Below, piece by piece: positions 9,262 to 19,056 of a stretch of DNA of 64,000 nucleotides. Source of the DNA: Clostridiaceae bacterium BL-3 (lineage in GTDB: Bacteria; Bacillota; Clostridia; Clostridiales; Clostridiaceae); assembly GCA_902809985.1 (NCBI GenBank), contig CADDXC010000002.1:124001-188000 (forward strand), in the 5' to 3' direction. The notes below the pieces were generated by a model that saw only the letters and a list, made by a program, of their open reading frames with translations, searched no databases and was not told the origin of the DNA. The position numbers and the translations under genes are program-made. Numbering within the stretch: the stretch's first letter is position 1; each line of letters begins with the position of its first letter.

Positions 9262-10095
9262 TTGAAAAAAAATACTGTATATAAAATAAAAGAGCTTATC
9301 TTTAGATTTATGGAAGACGATGTTCTAGCACTTGCTTCTCAGCTTGCCTATAGTTTGATATTTTCTTTTTTCCCTTTCCTTATATTTATTATAAGTTTTA
9401 TAGGGTATAGTGATGTGAGCAGTAGTGATATACTTACAGTTTTGAGCTATATATTACCTAAAAATGTACTGGAGTTAGTAGAGAGCACAGTTCTCAGAAT
9501 TACAGTTACTAAAAATACTCAATTGATATATCTGAGTTTAATTTTTACAATATGGGCTTCTTCTGGAGGGTTTCATGCAGTGATAAAAGGACTCAATAAG
9601 GCATACAATCAAAAGGAACACAGATCCATAGTAAAGATATATACTGTAGCTATATTGTGCACTCTCGGAATAACGATCATAATGATAATTACCATATTAT
9701 TTTTGGTATTTGGGCAGATGCTTGGAAGTTTAATAGCTTTTAACCTTGGATTTTCTGAAGAATTTAATTTTATATGGGATATATTGAGATATGTAATTAT
9801 ATTTGTTTCTACAGTATTTATTTTTTCTGCAGTTTATATCTACACTCCCAGTATAAAACTTGTATGGAGAGAGGTAATTCCAGGGGCGGTGTTTTCCACA
9901 ATTAGTATTGTGATAATATCCATGATTTTTGCATTTTATGTCAATAATTTTGCCAATTACTCTATAATCTACGGCAGCATAGGAGCCGCAATAGCTCTTC
10001 TCACCTGGCTTTTTATTCTGGCTGTTATAATAATATTGGGGGGAGAGGTCAATGCAGTGCTGTTTAAACATGAGAAAAAAACAAACCGACTATAG
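9262..10095 (+). CDS. YihY/virulence factor BrkB family membrane protein
   Basis: The 277-residue protein has about six hydrophobic segments and the family hallmarks near the start (LASQLAYSLIFSFFPFLIF) and near the end (SIGAAIALLTWLFILAVIIILGGEVNAVL). The family was once called ribonuclease BN in error; its function is still unclear. The start is TTG at 9262, since the upstream ATG is followed at once by a stop. The terminator overlaps its last codons. Confidence 0.88.
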   Translation: MKKNTVYKIKELIFRFMEDDVLALASQLAYSLIFSFFPFLIFIISFIGYSDVSSSDILTVLSYILPKNVLELVESTVLRITVTKNTQLIYLSLIFTIWASSGGFHAVIKGLNKAYNQKEHRSIVKIYTVAILCTLGITIIMIITILFLVFGQMLGSLIAFNLGFSEEFNFIWDILRYVIIFVSTVFIFSAVYIYTPSIKLVWREVIPGAVFSTISIVIISMIFAFYVNNFANYSIIYGSIGAAIALLTWLFILAVIIILGGEVNAVLFKHEKKTNRL

Positions 10096-10119
10096 TTATA
10101 AGAGTCGGTTTGTTTTTTT
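10079..10119. terminator. Bidirectional terminator
   Basis: AAACAAACCGACT pairs with AGTCGGTTTGTTT, with an A run on the left and a T run on the right, so it can serve both convergent genes. Confidence 0.9.
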
Positions 10120-10131
10120 CAATTTAAAGAA

Positions 10132-11523
10132 TTAAATGAAAGGGTTTTCTTTTATTATATCCTGCATACATTTTTTATTCTGTATTGCTAAAATAATTTT
10201 GCCGGATTTTTTTGTATCTCCCATTAATATTCCACCTATTAACTTATTGTTTTCAAAGAATAATTTTTGATATTTTCCAGCTGGTGCATCTTTTAAAGTC
10301 AGTGTCTGAGATTCCGATGAAATATCACCACATGAAAACAAGTTTACGTTCATTGAAGTAAAAAAAGAAGAGGATATAAAGTCTGAAAAATGTGATTCGT
10401 CTCCTGAAGCATTAGCTCCAGCAACTTTACCCATGTTTTCAGAAGCAGGCCAATTTCCGTAAACTCTCCCATTGTATTGGCAGATGTCCCCACAGGCATA
10501 TATATCTTTTATAGAGGTCTCCATTTTATCATTTACTATGATGCCTTTATCTGTTTTTATATCTGTATTTTCTACCAGTTGTTTGTTGGGACGTATACCA
10601 ACGGAAAACAGCACCATATCGGCTTTTATAATTTTACCGCTTTTTAATCGTACACCGGTTACCCTTTCTTCTCCCAGTATTTCTTCTGCGGAATCTCCAA
10701 GTATTATTTCTACCCCGGATTTATCTACGGCTTCTTTAAACATCAAAGCACTCTCGGAATCTAATTGTCGAGGAAGCAGTCTATTTGAAAATTCGACTAC
10801 GGTAGTGTCTAGACCGAAATTTTTAATTGACCAGGCAGCTTCAAGCCCTAAAAGTCCGCCTCCTATTATAACCGCATTTTTAGATTTGGACATATAGTTT
10901 TTTATATTTTCTGCATCTGACTTATATTTTAAAGTGAATACTCCATCCCTATCTTTACCTTTTATTGGAATTACAAAGTTATAGCTGCCATTTGCAAGTA
11001 TGAGTTTGTCGTATGGAAATTCCTGCCCTGTCTCTGAAGTTATTTTTTTTGATACTGTATCAACATTTATTATATTGCAGTTTAGAATGAGCTCTATGTT
11101 GTTGTCTTTATACCAATTTTTATCGGAAAGGTAAAAGTCTTTATCAGGTATTGATTTTAAAAGATAATCTGAAAGTTCAGGCCTGTAGTAGGTTAAAAAA
11201 TTTTCAGAAGATATGATTGTTATACTGCAGCTTTTGTTTCTTTTTCTTACGGAATCGGCAGCATAGTAGCCTGCAGCTCCGTTTCCAATTATTACAAAGC
11301 GTTCGTTTTTATCTGTGCTAAAATCTACAGGGCTTTTTTCAGATACTTCCACAAATTGACTGGAATCAGCACCGCATACCGGACATACCTTAGGTGGTTC
11401 CTCGCCTTCAATTATTATTCCGCATACGAGGCACTTCCATTTTTTCACGGATGCAAAAGATTTACCTTCGGAATTTTTAATTGCATTGTCATTGATTTTT
11501 TCCCCAAATTTATAAATTGACAT
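10132..11523 (-). CDS. NADH:rubredoxin oxidoreductase with fused rubredoxin-like domain
   Basis: Residues 29-62 carry two CxxC motifs (CLVCG and CPVCG) of a rubrerythrin-type rubredoxin domain. The rest is a pyridine-nucleotide disulfide reductase-like FAD enzyme: FAD site IIGNGAAGYYAA, NAD site VIIGGGLLGLEAA, and the second FAD motif DIYACGDICQ. Free-standing clostridial NROR lacks the N-terminal domain; here the electron acceptor may be built in. It should feed reverse rubrerythrin or flavodiiron proteins in oxygen and peroxide reduction. A PerR-like palindrome lies 58-70 bp upstream. Confidence 0.9.
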   Translation of the reverse strand: MSIYKFGEKINDNAIKNSEGKSFASVKKWKCLVCGIIIEGEEPPKVCPVCGADSSQFVEVSEKSPVDFSTDKNERFVIIGNGAAGYYAADSVRKRNKSCSITIISSENFLTYYRPELSDYLLKSIPDKDFYLSDKNWYKDNNIELILNCNIINVDTVSKKITSETGQEFPYDKLILANGSYNFVIPIKGKDRDGVFTLKYKSDAENIKNYMSKSKNAVIIGGGLLGLEAAWSIKNFGLDTTVVEFSNRLLPRQLDSESALMFKEAVDKSGVEIILGDSAEEILGEERVTGVRLKSGKIIKADMVLFSVGIRPNKQLVENTDIKTDKGIIVNDKMETSIKDIYACGDICQYNGRVYGNWPASENMGKVAGANASGDESHFSDFISSSFFTSMNVNLFSCGDISSESQTLTLKDAPAGKYQKLFFENNKLIGGILMGDTKKSGKIILAIQNKKCMQDIIKENPFI

Positions 11524-11580
11524 CAGTTACCTATATCCTCCTTTTAATGTACTGGTTTTTACTTTGATTTGTTATTATTA

Positions 11581-11593
11581 AATAATTATTATT
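11581..11593. promoter_or_regulatory. PerR-box-like palindrome upstream of the rubredoxin oxidoreductase
   Basis: AATAAT-T-ATTATT is a perfect 6-1-6 palindrome in the promoter region of the minus-strand gene, and matches the core found before reverse rubrerythrin. Confidence 0.55.
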
Positions 11594-11694
11594 AATATTT
11601 ATTATAATACATGTGATAAGCAAAATCAACCAAATTTCATATTTTATATTTGTACTTTGAGCTTTGAAATAAATTATGAATATATAAAAAAATA

Positions 11695-11722
11695 TTGACA
11701 AAAATCCAGGTAGTTGTATAAT
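11695..11722 (+). promoter_or_regulatory. Promoter of the cysK T-box leader
   Basis: TTGACA at 11695-11700 and TATAAT at 11717-11722 with a 16-base spacer. Confidence 0.8.
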
Positions 11723-11734
11723 ATATAATATAAA

Positions 11735-12017
11735 TCATAGTAAATTACTCAGAAATGCTTTGAAAAAGAAAAGTAGCTTAAATGAAATTTTACAGAGAGA
11801 AAACTGTGTGCTGAGAAGTTTTTTAATGGAGTTTAAGTGAAGTGCTCTTTGGAGTTATGGGCCGAATTGACAGTAGGTTACATCGGGATCACCCGTTATA
11901 GTGATAGAACATAGCGCTGTGTTCGATTATGAGTGGGTTCTTTATGGGAACCAAAAAGAGTGGAACCACGGAGCATAAACTTCGTCTCTATAGAAAATGT
12001 AGAGAGGAAGTTTTTTT
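11735..12017 (+). ncRNA. T-box riboswitch, cysteine specifier
   Basis: The leader has the T-box core (GAGTGGAACCACGG, 11958-11971), a stem I with AGAGA and the GCTGAGA loop, and the conserved CTTTGGAG segment. In the specifier loop, aligned as GAA-N-codon, the codon is TGC (11843-11845), cysteine. The terminator ACTTCGTCTCTA/TAGAGAGGAAGT with seven T residues ends at 12017. Uncharged tRNA-Cys should stabilise the antiterminator and switch on cysK-cysE. Between 11600 and 11690 I see nothing but AT-rich spacer. Confidence 0.93.
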
Positions 12018-12092
12018 GACGTCAAAATCAAATGTCATTGAAGTTATTAGGATAATTAAATTATTTAAAAAATTTTTGGGAGGAAAATAGTA

Positions 12093-13004
12093 ATGATATT
12101 TAATAATGCTATAGATATGATAGGAAATACACCTTTGTTTAAATTGGATAATTTTAAAGAAGAAAATTCAGCTGATATATATGTTAAGCTTGAAAAATAT
12201 AATCCGGGAGGAAGCATTAAAGATAGGGCTGCTCTTGGAATGATTGAGAGGGCCGAAAGAGAAAAACTTATAGAACCGGGAGGTACCATAGTTGAACCCA
12301 CTAGCGGCAATACAGGTATTGCCCTTGCCATGATAGGTAAATTAAAGGGATATAAAGTGATAATTGTGATGCCGGAAACCATGAGCGTAGAGAGAAGAAA
12401 TATGATAAAGGCTTATGGAGCTGAATTGGTTCTCACAGACGGAATCAAGGGAATGAAAGGCGCTATAGAAAAAGCTTATGAAATTGCTAAGGACAAGGAA
12501 GGTTACTATATACCACAGCAATTTGTGAATATAGCAAATCCTCAAAAACATTATGCAACTACAGCTGAAGAAATATTAAGTGATTTAAAGGATGTGGATG
12601 CATTTTTAGCTGGTGTTGGTACCGGTGGAACGTTAATAGGAGTGGGAGAGAATCTGAAAAAGAGGAATAAAAATACTAAAATAATTGCTGTGGAACCTGC
12701 GTCATCACCAGTTTTATCAGGTGGTCAGCCAGGTCCACATAAGATACAGGGTATAGGTGCTGGATTTATACCAGATATATACAAATCGGAACTGGTAGAT
12801 GATATTATTACAGTGACAGATGAATTGGCGTTTAAGTATGCCAGACTTATGGGAAAAGAAGAGGGAATATTGGTTGGAATATCTTCAGGAGCTAATATAG
12901 CAGCAGCTATACAAGTAGCCCAAAAATTGGGGAAAGGCAAGAAAGTGGCTACGGTGGCACCAGATGGAGGAGAGAAATATCTTTCCATGGGATTGTATGA
13001 TTAA
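12093..13004 (+). CDS. cysK: O-acetylserine sulfhydrylase (cysteine synthase)
   Basis: The 303-residue PLP enzyme makes cysteine from O-acetylserine and sulfide. The PLP lysine lies in [11 protein letters not shown], the substrate loop is [10 protein letters not shown], and the PLP phosphate loop is GVGTGGT. ATG follows GGGAGG. It is the first gene behind the cysteine T-box and is followed by cysE, so both steps of cysteine synthesis respond to tRNA-Cys charging. Confidence 0.96.
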   Translation: MIFNNAIDMIGNTPLFKLDNFKEENSADIYVKLEKYNPGGSIKDRAALGMIERAEREKLIEPGGTIVEPTSGNTGIALAMIGKLKGYKVIIVMPETMSVERRNMIKAYGAELVLTDGIKGMKGAIEKAYEIAKDKEGYYIPQQFVNIANPQKHYATTAEEILSDLKDVDAFLAGVGTGGTLIGVGENLKKRNKNTKIIAVEPASSPVLSGGQPGPHKIQGIGAGFIPDIYKSELVDDIITVTDELAFKYARLMGKEEGILVGISSGANIAAAIQVAQKLGKGKKVATVAPDGGEKYLSMGLYD

Positions 13005-13100
13005 ATTGTATTAAATTCCTGTATATTGGACATCTTTTTGCAGAGAGTACTTCCCTGTGAAAAGATGTTAAATGGAAATAAAAGTAATGGGGGTGACATA

Positions 13101-13697
13101 ATGATAAAAAATCCATTCAAACTGTTAGCTTATGATATTAAAAATGCCATGAAAAATGATCCAGCAGCTAGAAATCCAGTAGAAGTATTTTTAGTATATC
13201 CTTTTATACATGCTTTGATCCATTATAGAATATCTCATTTTTTTTATAAGAAAAAATTCTTTTTTATTGCCAGAGTTATATCACAGATATCCAGAATGTT
13301 CACTGGTATAGAAATTCATCCTGGAGCTAAAATAGGTAAAGGATTGTTTATTGATCATGGAATGGGAGTTGTAATAGGAGAAACTGCAGAAGTCGGGGAC
13401 AATGTAACATTGTACCACGGAGTAACTCTGGGGGGAACAGGGAAAGATACGGGAAAAAGACATCCTACTATTGGGAATAATGTATTTATAGGAAGCGGCG
13501 CAAAAATACTGGGACCTATAGTTGTAGGGGACAATGTTAAAATAGGAGCTAATGCAGTGGTCTTGAAAGATATACCTTCGGATTGTACCGCAGTGGGTAT
13601 ACCTGTGAGGATTATATATAGGAAAAGAGCAGAAGTTATAGAAATAAAAGACTATGCAGGAGATAAAAAAAAGATATATAATGAAATGGTGATATAA
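13101..13697 (+). CDS. cysE: Serine O-acetyltransferase
   Basis: The 198-residue protein has a helical N-terminus and a left-handed beta-helix of hexapeptide repeats ([41 protein letters not shown]). It supplies O-acetylserine to CysK. It is the short Firmicutes form. The start chosen is ATG 13101 behind GGGGGTGA; an open frame reaches back to 13026 but lacks a ribosome site. Confidence 0.95.
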   Translation: MIKNPFKLLAYDIKNAMKNDPAARNPVEVFLVYPFIHALIHYRISHFFYKKKFFFIARVISQISRMFTGIEIHPGAKIGKGLFIDHGMGVVIGETAEVGDNVTLYHGVTLGGTGKDTGKRHPTIGNNVFIGSGAKILGPIVVGDNVKIGANAVVLKDIPSDCTAVGIPVRIIYRKRAEVIEIKDYAGDKKKIYNEMVI

Positions 13698-13722
13698 AAT
13701 TCCTGTAGGAGTAGGTGAAATA

Positions 13723-14697
13723 TTGGATTGTAAAAGAGAAATATTAAATTATTGTCACAGTATAGGTTTGGATACTGTAGGCTTTACCAAATGTAGAGTG
13801 TATACTGAACTGGAAGGATATCTCTGCTTTAGGAAAGAAAATTTACTGGAAAGTGAGTTCGAAGAAAAGGATATTAAGAAGAGGATTAATTCTTGTGAAT
13901 ATATGGACGGGGGAAAGACAATAATATCTGTTGCCTTTCCCTATTTATTTAAAAAGGATCATATACAAAAAGATATAAAATTTTCACTATATACCAGGGG
14001 AAAAGATTATCATAAAGTTGTAGAGGCTTATTTAAAAAAAATATGTGGTTATATAGAGAGTTTAGGTGGAAAAACCAGATATTTTGTGGATAGTAATTTT
14101 TTGCCTGAAAGATATATAGCTTTTCAAAGTGGAATAGGATTTATAGGGAAAAATAATATGCTTATTACGAAAAGATATGGATCCTATGTATTTTTGGGTG
14201 AGATAATAACTGATATAGAGGTAGAAAGTGACATCCCTTTGAAAAGTAAATGCGGGAATTGCAGTTTATGCCAGACTGCATGTCCTACAGGGGCCATCTG
14301 TGGGAACAGGGATTCCAATAAGTGCATGTCTTATATTACCCAGAAAAAAAATGTAGATAGTAAATGGTTCCCAATATTTCAGGGAAGACTATTTGGATGT
14401 GATACATGTCAGGAAGTGTGTCCATATAATGGCGATATTATTTATTCAAATATAGAAGATTTAAGACCTTTCAATTTCATGGAGAGAGTAGATTTAAACG
14501 AGATTGTCAATATTGATAAGAGCACATTTATCGAAAAATATTACAATACTTCCTGTGGATGGAGGGGTAAAAATATTATTCAGAGAAATGCTATAATAAA
14601 TGCACTTATGCTGGGCAAAAATGTTGAGATAAAAAATATAAAATCTTCCTATATAAAAGATTATTATAATAGACTTTTACATGTTTTGAAATTATAA
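13723..14697 (+). CDS. queG: Epoxyqueuosine reductase
   Basis: The 324-residue cobalamin- and Fe-S-dependent enzyme makes the last step of queuosine synthesis in tRNA. It has the two ferredoxin-type clusters CGNCSLCQTACPTGA and CDTCQEVCPYN, and the substrate-domain motif GFIGKNNMLI. The start is TTG 13723 after AGGAGTAGG. It follows cysE after 25 bases and may be co-transcribed. Confidence 0.93.
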   Translation: MDCKREILNYCHSIGLDTVGFTKCRVYTELEGYLCFRKENLLESEFEEKDIKKRINSCEYMDGGKTIISVAFPYLFKKDHIQKDIKFSLYTRGKDYHKVVEAYLKKICGYIESLGGKTRYFVDSNFLPERYIAFQSGIGFIGKNNMLITKRYGSYVFLGEIITDIEVESDIPLKSKCGNCSLCQTACPTGAICGNRDSNKCMSYITQKKNVDSKWFPIFQGRLFGCDTCQEVCPYNGDIIYSNIEDLRPFNFMERVDLNEIVNIDKSTFIEKYYNTSCGWRGKNIIQRNAIINALMLGKNVEIKNIKSSYIKDYYNRLLHVLKL

Positions 14698-14757
14698 TTT
14701 ATATGATGACATTATTTTAGGATTATATTATATATAAAAGGGAAGGTGGCTTTATCT

Positions 14758-15477
14758 ATGATTTCTCCATGGATGGCTAAGCTAATTGGATGTCTGCCTC
14801 AGGGATTAGTAAGGTATATTTCGAAGAAAGTGTTAAATGGCTACTTAAATAAATATGCGACTATAGAAGTTAAAGGTATGGAGCATTTAAATGAAGTTAA
14901 AAGGCCTATTGTATTTATATGTAATCATTTAAGTAATTCAGATGCATTAGTTCTTAGCGACGTATTTAAAAAAGAAAATTTAACTTTTGTTGCAGGGATG
15001 AAATTGAATAATGATTGTCTTACCAAACTTGGAATGAGCATGACGAAAACTATAGTTATAAAACCAAATTCTGCAGATAAAGGGGCCATTTCCAATATAG
15101 TAAAGGCAATTAAATCCGGTGAAAATATGCTTATATTTCCTGAGGGCACGAGGAGTAGAACATCTACTATGAACAAAGGGAAAAAAGGGATAGTGCTTAT
15201 ACAAAAATTATCTAAGGGAAGAATAGTTCCCATAGGAATATGGGGAACTGAAAAGCTTTTACCTATAAATGATAAAGGTATGGCTTTGGAAAGTTTTCAT
15301 CCTGCCAAGGTGACAGTAAACATAGGAAAGGAATTACATGTACCAGGTCGAAACAAGGATGAGGAAAAACATGAATATGAAGATAGAGTAATCGATTTTT
15401 TCATGTATGAAATAGCAAAGCTGCTTCCTGAAAAATATAGAGGAGTGTATAGTTTTAATGAAGGTGATAAAAATTGA
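14758..15477 (+). CDS. plsC: 1-acyl-sn-glycerol-3-phosphate acyltransferase
   Basis: The 239-residue membrane-associated enzyme converts lysophosphatidic acid to phosphatidic acid. The catalytic box is NHLSNSD and the glycerophosphate box is FPEGTRSR. ATG 14758 sits eight bases after GGGAAGGTGG; a GTG at 14746 is too close to that site. The stop codon overlaps the start of nth. Confidence 0.9.
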   Translation: MISPWMAKLIGCLPQGLVRYISKKVLNGYLNKYATIEVKGMEHLNEVKRPIVFICNHLSNSDALVLSDVFKKENLTFVAGMKLNNDCLTKLGMSMTKTIVIKPNSADKGAISNIVKAIKSGENMLIFPEGTRSRTSTMNKGKKGIVLIQKLSKGRIVPIGIWGTEKLLPINDKGMALESFHPAKVTVNIGKELHVPGRNKDEEKHEYEDRVIDFFMYEIAKLLPEKYRGVYSFNEGDKN

Positions 15478-16136
15478 ACAAACGAATTGTAAATACAATA
15501 TTAAAAATATTAAGTGAAACATATCCAGAAGCAAAATGTGCATTGAAATTCGGATCTCCTTATGAATTATTGGTAGCTACAATGCTTTCGGCTCAATGTA
15601 CCGATGTTAGAGTAAACAAGGTTACAAGTGAATTGTATAAAGAATTTAATACTCCTGAGAAAATGGTTTCATTGACAGAAGAGGAGTTAGGAGAAAAAAT
15701 AAAAAGCTGTGGCTTTTTTAGGAATAAAAGCAAGCATATATTGGAAGCAAGTAGAACGATTATGGAAAAATATCAAGGTCAAGTTCCCGATACGATGGAA
15801 AAATTAATCACATTACCTGGAGTAGGCAGAAAAACTGCAGATGTGGTTTTATCAAACGCTTTTGGAGTTCCGGCCATTGCAGTAGATACCCATGTGTTTA
15901 GAGTATCTAATAGACTTGGAATAGCAAGGGGAAATACTCCTCATAAAGTTGAGATGGAGCTTATGAAAAATATACCTAAGGATATGTGGAGTGATTCTCA
16001 TCATTATTTGATATGGCATGGAAGACAGATATGTAAATCTAGAAAACCCGATTGTGAACATTGTCCTGTGGCTCCCTACTGTGAGTATTTCAATCATCCT
16101 GAGGATTATGAGAAGGATAAAATTAAAAAGAAATAA
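15474..16136 (+). CDS. nth: Endonuclease III
   Basis: The 220-residue DNA glycosylase/AP lyase removes oxidised pyrimidines. The helix-hairpin-helix is LPGVGRKTADVV with the catalytic Lys, the catalytic Asp lies in AVDTHVFR, and the C-terminal Fe-S loop is CKSRKPDCEHCPVAPYC. Start is TTG 15474, overlapping the plsC stop by four bases, which implies translational coupling. Confidence 0.95.
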   Translation: MNKRIVNTILKILSETYPEAKCALKFGSPYELLVATMLSAQCTDVRVNKVTSELYKEFNTPEKMVSLTEEELGEKIKSCGFFRNKSKHILEASRTIMEKYQGQVPDTMEKLITLPGVGRKTADVVLSNAFGVPAIAVDTHVFRVSNRLGIARGNTPHKVEMELMKNIPKDMWSDSHHYLIWHGRQICKSRKPDCEHCPVAPYCEYFNHPEDYEKDKIKKK

Positions 16137-16155
16137 TCTGTAAAATTCAGCATTC

Positions 16156-16193
16156 AAAGAGGGTATAATGTTGTTGAGAATATTATACCCTTT
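16156..16193. terminator. Terminator between convergent nth and cinA
   Basis: AAAGAGGGTATAAT pairs with ATTATACCCTTT around a short loop; flanking T runs are short. Confidence 0.65.
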
Positions 16194-16207
16194 CATATTT
16201 AATGCGT

Positions 16208-17446
16208 CTATATATTCATGATTTCCCTTCGTACCCAATCCAGGGCACTCATAGTTGCTCTTTTTCTTATGGTGGCTCTATTGCCAAAGTATTGAAATTT
16301 TTTGACTTGTGTTTTACCTCTGATGTAAAGTCCCATATAGACCAAACCTACGGGCTTTTCTGGGGAGCCTCCGTCAGGGCCGGCAATTCCAGTGGTAGCT
16401 ATGCCTATGTCAGTATCAGAGGTTTTAGCTATGCCTTCAGCCATTTCTCTTGCGGTTTCATAGCTTACAGCACCATATTTATCTAGAGTTTCCCTTTTGA
16501 CACCAAGCCTGTTGATTTTGGCTTCGTTGCTGTAGGTAACAGCTCCTTCTTTAAATACTTTTGATATTCCCGGATAATTTACAAGTTTTGCAGCTATCAG
16601 TCCTCCGGTGCATGACTCGGCAGAGGATATGGTATAGTCTTTATCTATAAGCATCTTGCCCAGTACTTCTTCTATTTTTACATCATCCTTTCCATAAATA
16701 TTTATCCCAAATATTTTTCTGAGTTTGGATTCTACAGGTTCTATGAGAGTTAAGGCTTCATCTTCTGTAGAAGCTTCTGCCGTAATTCTAAGTATTGTAT
16801 CCTCTTCTTTGGCATAAGGGGCTACAGTGGGATTAGTACTGTTGTTTATGATGTCCGATGCCATTTCTGCCATGATACCTTCTCCTATTCCAGATATTCT
16901 AAGTGTCTTTGATTTTATTATCCCTCTGCTGTATTTCTTTAAAAAAGGCTCTACATATTCAGTAAACATAGGTGCAACTTCTCTGGGGGGACCTGGAAGT
17001 ATTATGAGGGTTTTATTTTCTGCTTCTAAGATACATCCAGGAGCTGTACCGTGAGGGTTGGGCAGTATTTTAGAACCTTTAGGGAAATAGGCCTGTTTTA
17101 TATTATTGCCTTTAGAATAGGATCTGCCCATCTTATTGAAATGATCCTTTAAATCCTCCAGTGATTTTTCATCTAGGATGAGCTCTCTGTTGAAAAATTT
17201 AGCACTTGTTTCTTTTGTCAGATCATCTGGAGTGGGTCCAAGTCCTCCTGTTGTAATTATAATATCCGATCTTTTAAAACCATTCTCTAATTCATCTAAA
17301 AGCCTTTCTGGGTTATCCCCAACTACGGATTGATGAAATACTTCTATACCTAAATTTGCCAGATGTTTGGATATGAATTGGGCATTGGTATTGACTATAT
17401 CTCCAAGTAAAATTTCTGTTCCTACACATAGTATTTCAGCTTTCAT
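16208..17446 (-). CDS. cinA: CinA family protein (NMN amidohydrolase / ADP-ribose pyrophosphatase)
   Basis: The 412-residue protein has the N-terminal MoCF-like domain (VGTEILLGDIVNTNA, TTGGLGPTPDDLT) and the C-terminal CinA amidohydrolase domain (SAESCTGGLIAAKL, TGIAGPDGGSPEKPVG). In known members these recycle pyridine nucleotides. ATG follows GGAGGTAAAA. It stands alone, convergent with nth. Confidence 0.94.
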   Translation of the reverse strand: MKAEILCVGTEILLGDIVNTNAQFISKHLANLGIEVFHQSVVGDNPERLLDELENGFKRSDIIITTGGLGPTPDDLTKETSAKFFNRELILDEKSLEDLKDHFNKMGRSYSKGNNIKQAYFPKGSKILPNPHGTAPGCILEAENKTLIILPGPPREVAPMFTEYVEPFLKKYSRGIIKSKTLRISGIGEGIMAEMASDIINNSTNPTVAPYAKEEDTILRITAEASTEDEALTLIEPVESKLRKIFGINIYGKDDVKIEEVLGKMLIDKDYTISSAESCTGGLIAAKLVNYPGISKVFKEGAVTYSNEAKINRLGVKRETLDKYGAVSYETAREMAEGIAKTSDTDIGIATTGIAGPDGGSPEKPVGLVYMGLYIRGKTQVKKFQYFGNRATIRKRATMSALDWVRREIMNI

Positions 17447-17620
17447 GCATTTTTACCTCCGTCTTTATTATTTGAAGTATTACTACATATTTATACAATT
17501 TTATGATACCATAAAATTATATTTATTTTGAAAGTCATATAATAAATTAATAATTTTTTGCATATAAAAATTAATGTCACTATAGTATAATATCTATGTG
17601 AAAATAAAGAGGTGATGAAA

Positions 17621-18787
17621 ATGAATCAAGGAAAACGCTCCCGGAAAGCCAAGAAAGCTAAAAAAACTTTGAAAAATAAATTAATAATATTAACTATAAT
17701 TGCTTTAGCTGTTTTTATGGGTATAAGCTGTGGGTTTGTAGTATATCATTACAATGATATAAAACATTGGAATAATTTGATTTATCCTAAAGTTTTTATA
17801 AATAATGCAGATCTTTCGGGGAAAACTAAACTAGAGGCTAAGAACATAATAAAAAAGGAATACTCTGATAAAATAGGGAAAAAGAAAATTAACATAATAG
17901 TAGGAAATAAAAAGTATGAATTACTCTATTCAAAGTTAAATCCTTCATATAATGTAGATGAAGTTGTGAACGAAGCGTATTCCTATGGAAAAGATGAGAA
18001 TATATTCAAAAAATATCGATTATTGAAGAACCCAAAAACTGTAAGCTATCAATTGAAACTTTTTTATGATGCAAAGCCTGTAAAAAATTTAGTGAATGAA
18101 ATTGAAAATGAAGTCAATTCAGATCCGGTCAATGCATCTTTAAAAATGGGAAATGTTGGTTTTGAAGTAATTCCACACCAGGATGGCATTAAGCTAAAAA
18201 AAGAAGATTTGCAAAAGGAACTGATTTCCAAAATAGATGGAAGTATAGGGCAAAATCCAACTGTAAAGGCTAAGTTAGAAATTATTCCAGCTTCAATAAA
18301 AGAAAATGAACTTAAAACAGTAGATACATTGATATCCAGTTTTAGTACAAACTATGGTTCCATATCATCTTCAGAAAGAGCAAATAATATAGCTCTTGCT
18401 ACAAAAAGCATAAATGGGTATGTAGTAATGCCTGGAGATACTTTCAGCTTTAATGGAGTTGTAGGTCAAAGAACTGCTGCGAAAGGGTATCAGGCCGCAC
18501 CTGTTATTGTTGGAGATAAAGTTGAATCAGGGCTTGGAGGGGGAATATGCCAGGTGTCCACTACTTTGTACAATGCAGTTCATAATGCAGGCCTTACTTC
18601 TACGGAGAGAAGTCATCATTCTCTTCCAGTACATTATGTGTCAGAAGGAATGGATGCTACAGTGGATTATGGAAACATAGATTATAAATTTAGAAATGAT
18701 TTTAAATATCCTGTGTATATAGAAGGGTATATTTCAGGAGGGAATGTAGCATTCAATTTATATTCGAATTCTGCAGTTGTAAAATAA
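17621..18787 (+). CDS. VanW family protein with N-terminal anchor
   Basis: The 388-residue protein starts with a basic patch and one membrane segment (LIILTIIALAVFMGISCGF), followed by a peptidoglycan-binding-4-like region and the VanW domain (VMPGDTFSFNGVVGQRT, SGLGGGICQVSTTLYNA). It is probably displayed outside the membrane; VanW's biochemical function is unknown. ATG 17621 has the best spacing from AGAGGTG; GTG 17612 and ATG 17615 are possible. Confidence 0.88.
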   Translation: MNQGKRSRKAKKAKKTLKNKLIILTIIALAVFMGISCGFVVYHYNDIKHWNNLIYPKVFINNADLSGKTKLEAKNIIKKEYSDKIGKKKINIIVGNKKYELLYSKLNPSYNVDEVVNEAYSYGKDENIFKKYRLLKNPKTVSYQLKLFYDAKPVKNLVNEIENEVNSDPVNASLKMGNVGFEVIPHQDGIKLKKEDLQKELISKIDGSIGQNPTVKAKLEIIPASIKENELKTVDTLISSFSTNYGSISSSERANNIALATKSINGYVVMPGDTFSFNGVVGQRTAAKGYQAAPVIVGDKVESGLGGGICQVSTTLYNAVHNAGLTSTERSHHSLPVHYVSEGMDATVDYGNIDYKFRNDFKYPVYIEGYISGGNVAFNLYSNSAVVK

Positions 18788-18829
18788 AAGAATTGATATA
18801 TGTAGATGAAAACGTAAGTTATTTTTCTA

Positions 18830-18858
18830 TTGTTTTCTGATTTTAATTATGATATACT
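18830..18858 (+). promoter_or_regulatory. Promoter of tRNA-Leu
   Basis: TTGTTT at 18830-18835 and TATACT at 18853-18858 with a 17-base spacer. The 5' leader before the tRNA (18874-18907) folds into an imperfect hairpin with GGAC/GTCC at its base. Confidence 0.65.
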
Positions 18859-18912
18859 ATTTAAGTAATAAACGGACTGTTTCAGAGAAAAATCTGTAAA
18901 CCGTCCAACCAT

Positions 18913-18999
18913 GCGGATATGGCGGAACTGGCAGACGCGCTAGATTCAGGTTCTAGTGAAAGAAATTTCATGCAGGTTCAAGTCCTGTTATCCGCACCA
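18913..18999 (+). tRNA. tRNA-Leu(CAG)
   Basis: The acceptor stem is GCGGATA/TATCCGC, the anticodon arm CTAGA-TTCAGGT-TCTAG gives CAG, a long variable arm is present as expected for leucine tRNA, the T-arm has GGTTCAAGTCC, and CCA is encoded. It marks the left edge of the accessory region. Confidence 0.96.
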
Positions 19000-19001
19000 A
19001 T

Positions 19002-19048
19002 AAAAAACCTTGTGTTAAAAGTTAAATCTACACATGGTTTTTTATTTT
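19002..19048 (+). terminator. Terminator after tRNA-Leu
   Basis: AAAAAACC pairs with GGTTTTTT, with TGT/ACA inside, and a T-rich tail follows. Confidence 0.75.
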
Positions 19049-19056
19049 CCCTTTGA

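Noticed and set aside
10472-10897. A 141-codon plus-strand frame inside the oxidoreductase gene
   Set aside because: It is antisense to a well-supported gene and shows no recognisable motif.
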